DNA from: Pagrus major
Taxonomy: Eukaryota > Chordata > Actinopteri > Spariformes > Sparidae
Length of the DNA: 64,000 nt
Reading direction: 5' to 3'
NCBI RefSeq assembly: GCF_040436345.1
Contig: NC_133219.1
Location: forward strand, 22,285,458-22,349,457
The position numbers and the translations under genes were made by a program. Positions 13,860 to 25,710 of the stretch are shown in pieces (positions within the stretch are counted from its first letter, which is position 1; the number at the start of each line of letters is the position of its first letter). Below the pieces are notes generated by a model. The model saw only the letters and a program-made list of their open reading frames with translations. It did no database searches and was not told where the DNA came from.

Positions 13860-16539
13860 TCACACGCGGGGGGAGTATTTGGGGTTTCTTGGCACCTCGG
13901 TGAAAGATTTCAGCTCATAAGGGATCCCTGTGTCCACTTCGATGGATTTGCGGGAGAATAGCAGCCGGATATCATTGTGCAAGTAGATCTTCCCAGATTT
14001 GGAGCTCTGGAATCTGAGAAAGCAAGAAAAAAAAATTATTAGCAAAACACTTTTTTCTAAGTACATAGTTTTCCTCTTACATGTAGTGCTATTTATCTGT
14101 CTAGATTGTTTATGTGAGTTCCTGACCTTTGGAGATATCAGTCATAGAGATGTCTGCCTTCTCTCAGAAGGAATGGAACTAGATGGCACTCATCTTGTAA
14201 CGTTCAAAGCGCCCAGAAAATACATTTGAAAAACTCAACAGCAATGTCTCTTTCCAGAAATCATATCCCTGCTATTATATTATTATGTGAGCAGTTTCAT
14301 GTGGGATGTACTTTCTTTCTACTGAACTTCACCCACAAAATATCACTGCATAAAAGAAGCGCACACTAAGATAACTAAGCTAGCTAAAGTTACAGCTCAC
14401 CGAGGAGGACGTCCCTAATGGGCACTAATGTTTATATCCCGCTTTCACAAGCACCTTGTCCATGAGTAGATGCACGCTTTTATCTACTGGTGATACAGTT
14501 AGTGGGTGCAGTTCAGTAGATAGAACATTCCTTCATGAAACTGCTCACAACAAGGTCTTTGAGCTAGTTTCATTATATTCAAAATAAGGCAGATATACAG
14601 CTGATATATCCAAAACTCTGTAACTCACACCAAAACAATCCAGATGGATACATAGCACAACAGGTAAGAGGAAACATATGTAGCTTAGATTTTGGGGTGA
14701 ACTGTCTTCTTTAAACTTGGAAAATTACTGCAAGTGCATAAAAGTATTTTGCTAGTATTCAATGAAAAAAATGCAAAAGCATTATGTACTTACAGGTGTG
14801 TAACAACATAATATTAAGAATTCACGTCTTACTGATGCTGTAATTTCGCTCTGTTTTAATGCTTGTGCAGATTAGGGATATTTCAAATAAGCATTTTAAA
14901 TTTGATATCATTACTTTATTATACTTTTCCAGACACAATGTTGACTAATAACACAAAATTTAGAGACAATTGCTGACAAAACTTCAGGTGTAGTAAGTAA
15001 TGCAGACAGCTGAAGGCTCAATCGCACCTGAGATGTATCAGGTAGCAGAGAATCTTCTTCCTGTCGACTACTCCACCCCCTGGAGACACCTCGCTTTTCC
15101 CTTCAACCCCCTCCTCTACAGGCACCAGGAAGATGCGGTGGCGCAGGAAGGTCATGTGATTGACGGGCATGTCGCCGAAGTTGTAGGTCACCAGGAACAT
15201 CTTCACCACAGTTTTGTTGGGATTAAATAAGGTCTGAGAACAGAAGTCAGTCAAAAGTCAGCATTTAAAACAGCACAAATCAGACTGCAGTAGTTTTAAA
15301 TTAATGAGACTATTTTTTTTATTCAAACAACAAAAGAACTATTGAACATGGTTTCATCCTTGCCATGAAAAGTACAAATCCCCTATAGTGTGGGTGTAAT
15401 GATATCAACATATTCAAAGTCATCATGGTAAAACATTGTGATAGCATAGATGAGATATCTCTGAAAATGTTTTAATTTTTCTTAGACAACCTGGTCTTAA
15501 CCTGAGTATGGAACGAGATGAGGTTGAAGGAAAAGATTAACTCACCACTTGAATGGTCCCTGCTTTGGGTATGCTGTATCCTTTCTTTCCAAGAGGCTCG
15601 AGGGATATCACCCCCTGTGAAGGAAAGAGACATGGCACTGATTAATGTCCTCATTCACTGCAGTGGTGAAATAACTCTTTCTCTTTGGTACACTTTAATA
15701 GCTGTGAACTTCTACAGCAGGGTCACGATCTGTCTTAAAGGTGCTGAAATGAAACTTACATCATTAAAATGCAATTTTCATTTCTGGTTTTATTCACTGA
15801 CAAGACATGTCTGTTTAAGTTATGCATCTAAAATCAAATCGACATCAAAAAACACCAAATAAACAAGACTAAGACCTAAAATAAAAGTGGATGAACTCTA
15901 AAATAACTACATCAAGCTGTAGTTACAAAGCTGCTACACAGGGAGACCTATTATGTTAAATGTCCGTTCACAGTTCAAAGAACTGAATCAAAAGAAGCCT
16001 AACACTCACCACGTCTATACACAACAATTCAAAGTCAACATGAGGCATTAAGCTAAGAAATTGAAAACAGCTGGTTTCCAAATAGCCACAGCAGACACCG
16101 TCCAAGACTTATTATGAGTCGGACTAAAGTTGTTCACATGTTAATGCTGATCCTTCTTTACTAAGGACTAGGTGATTGTATATATCATTATTTGAGCATA
16201 CAAATTGTTAATGTATATTGTATTCTGTGCTGATGTGGACAGATGTGGGAAAAGGCCTTGCGATAAATGCATAAAAGGAAAAACATGCCACATTTTTTAT
16301 GCATCTGGTTCTGAGGAAGCAAGCCAACATAAATTTTGTTGAAGCCAATTCTATATTTGTTATTGTTTTGAGTACTTGTTCTGATCTGATTTGTTTTTCT
16401 TTCAATGAGTGTATTTTTTTTCCTGCAATCAGACAAACCATCTACCATGAGAAATAAACAGTGTTGTTTTTTGTTTGATTTATTGTTTGTGCTTGACTAA
16501 ATGTGCACACAACCACGCACAAACACATAATATCATACA

Positions 16540-16584
<45 letters not shown>

Positions 16585-19500
16585 ACCAGGAAGGGTGAGG
16601 GCGCGCTGTGCTCTGAGATATCGTAGTACGTAACCTGCACGGGCAGGGTGACGTGCTGCGGGCAATAGGAGCCACTGGCACCGATCTCAGCTGTGAAACC
16701 TTCGATCCGGCCTGACGGGGAGAATCGACCCTTCAGTATCGACTCCTGAAACAAGTAAGAGAAGAGGGTATATAGTCATGAATATGAGCCTTTAAAACTC
16801 TTCATACTACCTAGGGTTCATAAAGGACGTGGTTTACTACGGCACTCTGAGTCAAGTTTGGCCATAGAATCAGAGAAACGCCCAACTTTGTGAAATCCAT
16901 GAAAATCCATATTTACGGTTTTTATCTTAATTGAAACCAGAACAGCATTGAACAGAAACAAAATATGTATCTGCAGGTCAACAACAATGTGAGCCTAGGG
17001 GAGGATATTTTGAAAGCATTAAATCATGAACTCACTTGATTACAATGTCACCCTTTTTACCTCATTTAGTGCCAATACATTAGAATCATCTGTCTTAAAG
17101 TAAAGGAAATGTCAAAGATATATTTGACATGTCATTTTAGCACTAACTTTCTCCATTTACTGTTAGTCCTTATAATCCTTCGGTGAGACCTGGGCCTGTC
17201 AACATCTAGGGGAGGACCCCAAAATAAGACTTTCAGCACTGAAACATCTCCAACAATCATTTTCTTTTTAATGACATTAAGATATTCAGGCTGTATCAAA
17301 ACTAACAGCAACAACTTAACAATATTATGCAACCTATCATAAAAAATGTAATGATGAAAATTGTTACAATTCCATCTTCCTGAAAGTCCTGTTTAAAAAA
17401 ATGTTTTAAAAATACTTTTGTCAAAAAAACATATATTTTATAAAAGTTTTATATAACTCCCTGTACTTTACTTACCATTATTATTTTAATTACATTTGCT
17501 TGTACATCAGGACATCACAATTTCGACCATTTCTTGGCAATCCATAAATGTCCCATTTACTAAAGTGAAGTTTTCTTAACAAAGACGGACAATAAAAGTG
17601 CATGATTCTTTTGACACTGTCCGAAAGCTGTTGATTCATATATATGTTTTAGCATTAAGATCATACTGTAGCGTCAATATAATGTAGTCCAGTACAACAT
17701 CACTCTACTAACTAAGACCCTCATAATAAATATATAATTGAAATACAAAACATTTACAACAATGTCACCAAAACATGAACATTATAAACTTTGTAAAAGA
17801 CTTTGGATTGTACAGGTGTGCCTCATGAAGTGGCTCCAGAGAGAATGTCGTTAAGGACTCTCCTGGCTCTACCTGAAATGGTAAACCCATTGGTCGGGGT
17901 TTGCATCTGGATCTGCCAATACTCTGTGGACACAGCACTATTTCTGACCTGCAGTTACTTGTGTCTTCTGAAGTTATTAAAACATTTTTTACAATTCGTA
18001 CCTCAAAGTTGCCGAGTAGCGATCTGCTGATGGAAGATGAGGGCCAACTGGAACGTGTGGAGCGGCTGGTGTCTGTGTGTCTGCCGCTGCGCAGCTGCCG
18101 GCTAAATAGGACCGCAAACACACAAAAACAGACCCGTGGTTAGTGGTTAACATCACACTAATTTTGTCTTAACCAACATGTCACATGCCACTGAGTGTGT
18201 CTCAGTATTCAAGTCCAGACACAAAACCCTTTAATTTAGAATAACATCTAACCTACGCAAACTCCCACTGTCTTTCCTTGTGTTGACTTTGCTGGTTTAA
18301 AGGGACAGTTCATCACAAATTAAAATGTACATATTTTCCTCTCACCTGTATAGCTATCTATTCATCTAGATTGTTTTGGTTGGAATTGCCAATAGATGTT
18401 TGCCTTCTCTCTAATATAATGGAACTAAATGGCATTTGGCTTGTGGTGCTAAAACGGCCAAAAGGTACATCTGAAAACCTCAACCGCAGTGTCTCTTTCC
18501 AGAAATCATGACCAAGTTACGCAAGATAACCCAGAAAAGCGGTTTCATGTGTTTTATGTCTATGCACCGTGCAGAAGGAATATATTCAAGAGAAGGCAGA
18601 CATCTGTACAGCCAATATCTTGACAACTGAGCAATTCACACTGAAACAACCTCAATCAATTAATAGCACAACAGGAGAGAGATGCAAAAATATCTAGTTT
18701 AGACTTTGAGGTTAACTGTCCGTTTAAATATTTTTCTCTCGTCAGAAATACGGCACAGCACTCACCTCTTCAGCCGCAGCCCACTTTTTAGCCGTCTCCC
18801 TGATCTCGTGCAGTCTGTGCCGGTCTGAACAGGACAAAAAGAAGGAAATTATTATTTGTTTTTCTTTATTAATATCCCTGATTTATGTCAGCACCTAGCT
18901 ATTCACAAATGAGTCACTTCCTTAATACGTTAAAAAAAATTAGATTCTCGATACACACAGAGAAAGTACAGATACTCAAACAAAGAATAAATGGGCATGT
19001 GTTTGTGTTTCTGCGTTCACGTGAGAGAAATTTGTATGTGTAATTGTGTATTCCGGGTGTCCTCTTACTTACTGAGCGTTGACTATTGGAAGTTGCACTA
19101 ACATTCCCCATTTCCAAGCTGCTGTTCATCGTAAAGGCCACCCAGCTGTCGGATGACTCATCACTAGCCAGACCTATGCTACCTGCTAGCCATTTGCCCA
19201 CAGCAAACCTTTCACTCATGGTCAGCTCCCTGGTATTAGCTAACCCTTGGCTACACTGGCTCTCTACAGAGCTCGGAGCTCTTTGTCAGCTTGTCGTCTC
19301 ATCGTCGCTCTCGATCAAAACCACAGATGGCATTTTCGAATATTCTCCTGTCTCCCCTTTCTTTGTCTCAAAAATATATTTTTCTAACTTACTTAAATAC
19401 CTGTTCCTGTGACAGCTTAGCCTTGCTCCTTTCACTGCCCTCTTTGTCCCTATTTTGAATACTTGAGTACTCTTTCTTAAATCTGTTTCTCCCTGTGCTT

Positions 19501-21555
19501 CCCTCACACAACACTGAACACCTCTATCCACGGTGTTCCCACCACTGTATGAAACTAACTAATGAACTAGTGAACCCTATTGTCACCATTAGCACACTCT
19601 CCATCCCACCAACCTGCAAACATAAAGCTCTTTCTGGCCTCCCAATGTTCAAAAATGGCCAGTTCACTTCCAGAACCATTTTTCAAGCAGGATGTATGTA
19701 CATGTGTGTGGGCGTGCGTGTGTGTGTGTTTGTGTGTGCATGTGTATGAGAGACGCAGCACAGTCATGTAGGGGGAACAATGGACGCTCCCTCAATGGGC
19801 TTTATTCTGGAGCTACTCAGCCTGTTCCAGCGTGGCGTGATAATGAGCCATCACTTCATTCTTTCACTTTTTACTCGTTCTCTTAGTTTCCCTTTATTTA
19901 TACCTCAGCCTCTTTGCCACAACTGTCAAGGCTCGCAGATGTCTTACCATCAACCACTGACTTGAAACGGCTATTTCTTATTCCGTATTCAAAGTTTTAG
20001 GAGCCTTCGCATATGGTGGTCTCAATGTTTTTGGTCTAAGAGCACAGTATTTGCATGCAAATGTGCACATGCTGTTTTACTATGTATGCTGCAATAAAGT
20101 CACCTTGAGCTTCTTTCTTGTAGTAGTAGCAACTCAATATACTATACAATCATGACACTAAGATAATAACATCAAGATACAGCAAAACATTTGTCTGTCA
20201 CATCTATAAATTTAAGACTCAGTTACTTGGTATTACACCCAGGTTGCAGAACAGCTCATGTTAGCTTTTAGTGAGGAAAGTGGTTGGAACATTAGGCTGA
20301 TGAATCAAAGTAATTTCCTAAGAGAGATGTATGATGTATGTTTGTGTATGCATGCAAGTTTGCTGACCTTAGGCCGGTCCCATGCAGAGGGCAGCAGGTG
20401 GTTCCAATAAGGGGCAGCTTTAGCATCAGTGCTGCGACACGATGCTGGGCCAAGTCCTGGAGCCAGCAATGACAGCCTGCTTCTCTTGGATGTGGAGGGT
20501 CCCTCATCATCTGAACATGACTCCCCTGTGTCACTTGGGGACAGCAGTCTCTTTTTGGCCGGCCAATGGCCTCCAGAGGAGAGACGGTGGCCATTACTGC
20601 TGGGAGTTTTCTCCCAGGAAGCCAGACCATTAGAGGAGGAGGAAGCAGTCTGGGTGGCACTTCGCTCAGGGGGGGAGGATTCAAGTCCAACTTCCCATTC
20701 AGTGGCCTCCCCTGGTTCCTGCAGCTCTGTGTGGTGTGGGGGCGAGAAAGGGCCTGGAGGGCTGGTGGGACTGGTAGGGTTGGGAATCTCATATGTGGAC
20801 ATTTCATATAAGTAGGGGCTGGGCTGGCCTCCAGATGAGCCATTATTGAAACTCTCACTTCCAGGGCTACCTAGTGGGTGGGTGGGTGTGTGGCCCCCAT
20901 TAGGTGCCTCAGTCCTGGCTGATCCTCCGATGGAATGACCCTGGTCACACAGATGACTATGTGGGTCACACATTGGGGGAGATTTAGGTGAGAGAGGAGC
21001 AAACACATCAGGAATGGGCCTGTCATGATTGTGCTGAGTTGGGCGTCGGGAGGGGTTGTGGCTTGGGGAGAGGGGTGGAGACCTGGGTGACAGTCCCCCC
21101 TCAGAGTCTCTGTGCTCCATCTGTGCGCAAGAGTATACAGAACCAGGCCCAGCAGGGCTCATCGCTAACCCCATCCCAACACCTTGAGCGGGGGCCGGCC
21201 CACATAGCACCCCTCCCTCAAACGCCTCTTTATCTGAGGTGTCCCCCAGGTGAGGGCGCTTATGAGTCAGCTGGGGTTCCTCTAGCCCCCTTTTCACACC
21301 CACCCGGACAGGCCTCTGTTGGGTATCAGTGTGGGATTCTGTGGAGGTAGAAAATCCCCCCAACTGGGAGAAAATAGAGAGCTGGTAGACCTTTTGGAGA
21401 CGTAACTCCTCCTGTCCAAAGTGCCTGGGTGCCCCTGGTCTGACCCCAGGATCTAGGCCCTGTGTTGGGACCTTAGGTTGAGGCAGGTCCCCCTCCTGGG
21501 CTGGAAGCTCTAATGGAGCCTTTTTGTGGGCTAACTCCACGTGAATGTGCCGCAT
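13860..21555 (-). CDS. atosb: Atos homolog protein B (ATOSB/FAM214B), 7 coding exons, complete
   Basis: Nuclear protein of the Atossa family; the Drosophila member is a transcriptional regulator of macrophage metabolism and invasion. Coding exons in transcript order: 21555-20368, 18824-18766, 18101-18002, 16745-16587, 15614-15546, 15233-15028 and 14013-13860. They total 1935 nt, giving 644 aa, somewhat longer than my recollection of human ATOSB (about 540 aa). The first exon (396 codons) is Ser/Pro-rich and probably disordered. It keeps the family start MRH, a VYQLSIFS motif, basic nuclear-localisation-like stretches (AKKRLLSPSD, SKRSRL) and DAKAAPYWNHLLP. From residue 447 the conserved core follows: GNFEESILKGRFSPSG, FTAEIGASGSYCPQHVTLP, SAPSPFLGVISLEPLGKKGY, TLFNPNKTVVKMFLVTY and HMTFLRHRIFLVPV. 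The C-terminal module carries DIRLLFSRKSIEVDTGIPYE and ends NPKYSPRV. All phases join and all introns are GT-AG. Confidence 0.95.
14055..14714. mobile_element. Fold-back MITE of a fish-wide family, in an atosb intron
   Basis: The right end reads TTTTGGGGTGAACTGTC followed by CTTTAA, the usual terminus of a short fish transposon whose intact end is TTAAAGGGACAGTTCACC. The two halves are long inverted arms: TTTCCTCTTACATGTAGTGC near 14070 pairs with the complement of GCACAACAGGTAAGAGGAAA near 14660, and GAGCAGTTTCATG near 14290 pairs with CATGAAACTGCTC near 14540. The left terminal repeat is lost. It lies between the last two coding exons of atosb. No transposase is encoded. Confidence 0.75.
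16541..16582. repeat. (CA)21 microsatellite abutting an atosb splice donor
   Basis: Twenty-one CA units on the plus strand. On the transcribed minus strand this is a (TG)n run beginning at about intron position +5 of the donor GTCAGT that ends the exon 16745-16587. See findings. Confidence 0.9.
18298..18726. mobile_element. Second fold-back MITE of the same family, in an atosb intron
   Basis: The left end TTTAAAGGGACAGTTCATC and right end GTTAACTGTCCGTTTA are inverted repeats. The interior shares stretches with the copy at 14055-14714, including the GTCTCTTTCCAGAAATCAT block near 18490 and GAAGGCAGACATCT near 18592. It is shorter than that copy and lies between atosb exons at 18101 and 18766. 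Confidence 0.75.
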
Positions 21556-21585
21556 GGTTTCTACGCTGGAGGATAAGAGTCCTGA
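21556..21585 (-). other. Probable 5' UTR part of the first atosb coding exon
   Basis: Thirty nucleotides before the ATG are preceded by TTTAG on the minus strand, a plausible acceptor. If it is used, this is the spliced 5' end of the long exon. Other AG dinucleotides nearby could serve instead. Confidence 0.35.
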
Positions 21586-22535
21586 CTAAATTTTGTGCAA
21601 CAGGGTCAAGTAGGTCCTCACAAGTGCCAGAGCAAGATGTTCCACAGGAATAGGAAGTCCTATAGTTCCTGCTGTGATTTTGTCAGATAGTGTGAATCAG
21701 GAAGCTGAGCTGCACAGCACCTGAGAGGAACATAATACAGTATTATTACTGAGGATGGAGTTTAATAAAGCAATCGATGATGGTAGACTGTAGGAGTGAT
21801 GGAAAACGACAAAAGGGCATTGAGCCATCAACAATGATGTGAGGACATTTACTGATCTATTTAATTCTTTGGGTTCTAACAAAACTAAAATGAACTCATT
21901 TCATTCTGTATGCAGGTTTTCCTGTCTTTTACAGTTCTCCACAGAGTATTGACTGACTGTCACAGACATGAATCACATTAAGCAATCAATCATATCTATA
22001 AACAGTGTGTCAGTTTACACCACTCGCATGTGGTACATGCTCACTTCAGCATGTGTTGCTAACACGCCCATCCAATTGTTACCACAAAAGAAATGCAGAG
22101 CTACATAATAAAAACTTTTTATGAAAAAAAAAAAAGATATTACTCTCTATTTCCCTTATTGTTACACCAAAGAAATAGTATGCCTTGTGATTTTTGATTT
22201 TGACAAACTACACTTAAAATGACAACTATAATGTCATGACTTCATGACATGGTGTTATCTGAATAAGTTGTAGTAGTACATCTTTTCTGCCCTGACAAAA
22301 TATCTTGCCACAAAATGGAAAAAGGAAAAAAAAGGAAAATCAGCTACTTATATTTATAGATAAAGTTTGATTGAGTATAACATATAAATACCACTCAGGA
22401 CCTTTCAGCTCTAAAACTGTATGAAGGTACAGCTCTTGCATTAATGGTCCACTTTACATAATACAATTTAGGGCAGGCTTAAGCCTATTTTGCCTCCTGT
22501 CTAATTAAAGACAATGTCCAAGATCAGCATTTTAC

Positions 22536-22749
22536 CTCTGTGCCCGTCCTTGTCTAATTCTGCCCGTGTGGACGACCTGCATCTGGCCCAACATCTGGAG
22601 GTTGTGTCTTAAATAGCCTACTAAAGGAACCCGTCTATCTCCATGGCAGCTGCCACAAAACGACTCCAACATCCCAAGATGGGTAATCAGGAAACAGTAA
22701 GGACTCCAGAGAAAACAGGAGTGAAGGAAGAGGGCAAGGGAGCAATGAC
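22536..22749 (-). other. Candidate 5' non-coding exon of atosb
   Basis: On the minus strand a pyrimidine-rich tract ending CCTCAG precedes the segment, and a GAG|GTAAAA donor follows it. It has no frame open from end to end but contains an ATG at 22672 with 45 open codons to the donor (see the uORF finding). Its place upstream of the first coding exon and the good splice signals make it a plausible untranslated exon; only transcript data can confirm it. Confidence 0.4.
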
Positions 22750-23046
22750 CTGAGGAAAAATAAAAAAAGATAAGTTGTTGGTCAAAAAAGAAAACGCAAT
22801 CAACCAAAACCATGATAGATATTATAATTCAGAGTGCATTTATGTGTAATGGACCACTGGATGAAAACTGAAGAAATTCCACTTTTGACATGCATCCTTG
22901 TTAAACACTTTTAATACCTTGACAAGAATAAAAAAAAATGTTTTTGTATGTTTTAATCACTGGAAGTTACAGGCAACTTGGCCATACCAATTGATCAGTA
23001 CAAATTATTTGCATTACCTTTGTTTGTTTAAGAACATTTAAAAAGG

Positions 23047-23197
23047 TCCAGTGTGTAGGATTTAGCGGCATCTCTAAAAGGCTCATTTTACGGTAACATA
23101 AACACAATGGTTTTTACATTCAAGTCATTATAGACGAATGCTAACATATTTCTGAATATTATATTCAATTACTGCACCTAAATCCTACTCACTGGAC
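23047..23197. mobile_element. 151-bp MITE with near-perfect terminal inverted repeats
   Basis: The left terminus GTCCAGTGTGTAGGATTTAG and the right terminus (complement GTCCAGTGAGTAGGATTTAG) match at 19 of 20 positions. I recognise this terminus as a very common short element in spiny-rayed fish. The high terminal identity suggests a fairly young or well-preserved copy. No coding capacity. Confidence 0.8.
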
Positions 23198-23272
23198 ATG
23201 TAAATAGAGAATCGACTGAAATAAGTGACTTGAAAATCATCGTCCTGAATGCTAAAACTTACCAGAGGGGCA

Positions 23273-23449
23273 AAGTGTCAGTGATGCAGGAGGCTCTTGA
23301 GAGGAAATGTGTCTGAACAGGAATCTGAAGTAACTCTATTGGGGCTCCATCTGTGATTGGCTGATAGCCAGACACGCCCTCCTTGGTCACCTGGGCGTAT
23401 GGTGTGGCACGGCTGTAGCATCATGACAGGGTCATTCCACCCAGAAACC
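23273..23449 (-). other. Candidate 5' non-coding exon of atosb
   Basis: The minus strand shows an acceptor CTCCTCAG just before the segment and a strong donor CTCTG|GTAAGT after it. All three frames are closed either within it or on joining the next candidate exon, so it would be untranslated. It is flanked by nothing else gene-like. Confidence 0.4.
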
Positions 23450-23945
23450 CTGAGGAGACAGAAAGATATAGAAACAAATCAGTGGTCAGCCAGTTGCTTT
23501 TATCTTACCCCCCGCGTTTACATGCACAGAATATGAATGATACTGAACACAATATTGTACACAAATATATACTCATACTTGTGCATACTTGAGCAGACAT
23601 ACACTGCAGTCGAACGCACAGATATTGTGCAAACATGGCAAAATGGAAGTCAATATTTAAGTCCGTTCATAAACTTGAGAAGAACAACACAAAAGACGAT
23701 TCAATCAAATAATAAATTCCTGTATAATGTTGGTATTAATAATTTCAAAGGAAAACATTTTTCACTCATTCCTTTTTATTTTCTATAACTAAAGTTCCTC
23801 ATATTGAGAACAAAAATCCAAAGACTCTGGGCTGAGGATCAAACAAGAAGGAGCCAGTTCAAACTTGACACTAAATGGTGCTAGGCCAAGAGAAGCGGGA
23901 CATTTTCCGACCCACTTGGACCAGAACTTGGGAATGTGGAGGGAA

Positions 23946-23969
23946 GGGGGGGGGGGGGGGGGGGGGGGG
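23946..23969. repeat. G24 homopolymer in a G-rich tract
   Basis: Twenty-four consecutive G residues, with further G runs nearby up to about 24100. Strong G-quadruplex potential on the plus strand. The run length may be an assembly estimate. Confidence 0.9.
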
Positions 23970-25525
23970 CACAGTGAGCTGTCGCTGTGGCAACCAGTAG
24001 CCCAAGGATAACGGCTCCTTTGTACTTGGCCACAAAGAGGGAGAAAGAGAAGCAGAACTAGAGGGAGGGGATGTTGGGGGGTGCTGGGGGGGCGGGGATA
24101 GGCTGGCAAAGATGCTCCTCCGAGAAAATATCTACAAACACAACAAAATGGTTGTCCTCCATGAGGTGTGTACAACCATTCAAAAATGTCAATACACTAT
24201 GATGACTGCCCTGCGATAACCCAAAGCAAGCAAAAGATTTTGATTTAAGTTCTTACACATTTCATCCAAAATGTGACAAGTTTTGAAAACGGGAAAGAAA
24301 GCTACCCTGCTGCCATTTAGTTGGTTCCCATTTAGACCTACATTACAGCAACCAGCAATTTCACTTTCTTGTATTTCCTATTGAATCATCATGATGAAAC
24401 AGTGATTACACATGAAGAAATCCATTATGTGCACAGAAGCAATGACATAAGCCTAAAGATCCAGCAAGAGGAAAGTAAAACCGGTGAGAAAAGGGAAATG
24501 TAAACAACTAGAGTGGTTCATGGGTACTTTCCACTCGATTGAAACATACCTGAAATGTAAACACCAGTGGAGTTGTAAAGGATGTTACAAAAAATCCCCA
24601 AATTTCTACACAAATATAGCAAGAGGGTAACACTGCACTCTGCTGCAGGTGTTTTAACTGCTTGGCTGACAAATAGTGTTTGTATAAGCATGCATTGTGT
24701 TTCATATCTTTTCTAAAAACCAAATTATCCACTAATTCGGGACAACACAGTCTTAAACGTCAACAAGAAAGGAGTGATCGTCTGTCAAAGATGACAAAAG
24801 AATGAGATGGTCCAGACAGGGAGACACAAACAGAGAAATAGAGACAGGATTTGCACCTATATACTGTACATTACAGCCTGATTATATACAACTGAAAACA
24901 TAATGGTATATCATCAGGTAATTATGCTTTCGTATCAGTGCGCACAAAAGATTTCACAAGGATACGATGTCAGGCGTCAAGCCTTTGTCACCTGTAATTA
25001 TATACATGACATATGGCCCACACTCAGTCACACGGTGCAGCCTTTGGGAAAACCCAGTTGTGCAGACTAAACACACAAATATGTGAGCGCCATTCCCAAT
25101 CTTCACAACATACTTTTTAGACAACCCGAGATGGGGGAGTTTTTTAAATAAATACCAAAGAATATAACCTAAAAAACATGCTATTATTCTGACATTCATA
25201 GCCTAAATACACTGAAATTTCGAGGAATTCTGCTAAAATGAACAGGAGGGTACATGGCGATGTGTCTACAACTACTGAAAACATTATGGAGTCGCATATC
25301 ATCATAACATATCAACTGCTGTCCATGCTAGGACATTTGAAGGACAAATGCTGTATACCGTTCAGATTATTTTGCAGATATTTCTCAGTTTGGGGATTTG
25401 TGTTGAACCAGAACTGCTCCGGTAAAACCTGAATGTCTGGTTAATTGAATTTGCAAGTCAAACGATAAAAGATAGGCAGCATGACTTGCATATTAGAGTT
25501 CAATCAACATAATGCAAGAAATCAC

Positions 25526-25614
25526 CTCCTCTTGTTTTGTGTCTGCCTGAAGACAGGTGGAGTCTCCAGGGTGACCACCAAGGGCGGACTCAGGGGGTGG
25601 GGGATGGGGAAAGA
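25526..25614 (-). other. Candidate 5' non-coding exon of atosb (weak)
   Basis: On the minus strand CTTTCAG precedes the segment and AAGAG|GTGATT follows. It is GC-richer than its surroundings. The donor is only moderate and there is no independent support. Confidence 0.25.
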
Positions 25615-25665
25615 CTGAAAGAGGAGTCAGCAATTAGTATTTATAGTCATTGCATATATCAGAGC

Positions 25666-25710
25666 TCACTGGGAGTACCAAAGGGCTCTGTGCTAGGTCC
25701 CACTTGATTT
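25666..25710 (+). pseudogene. Small relic of a LINE reverse transcriptase
   Basis: Forty-five bases translate as SLGVPKGSVLGPT, a stop, then F. This closely follows the GVPQGSVLGP motif of reverse transcriptases from non-LTR elements. A stop follows within the motif and I see no other RT motifs nearby, so it is a dead fragment. Confidence 0.5.

Noticed and set aside
16442-16754. Several open frames on the minus strand with poly Cys-Val
   Set aside because: They read through the (CA)n tract and the atosb intron. The only real coding part is the exon 16745-16587.
20429-20815. Plus-strand open frames opposite the long atosb exon
   Set aside because: Shadows of a GC-rich coding exon; the minus-strand frame matches ATOSB through its whole length.
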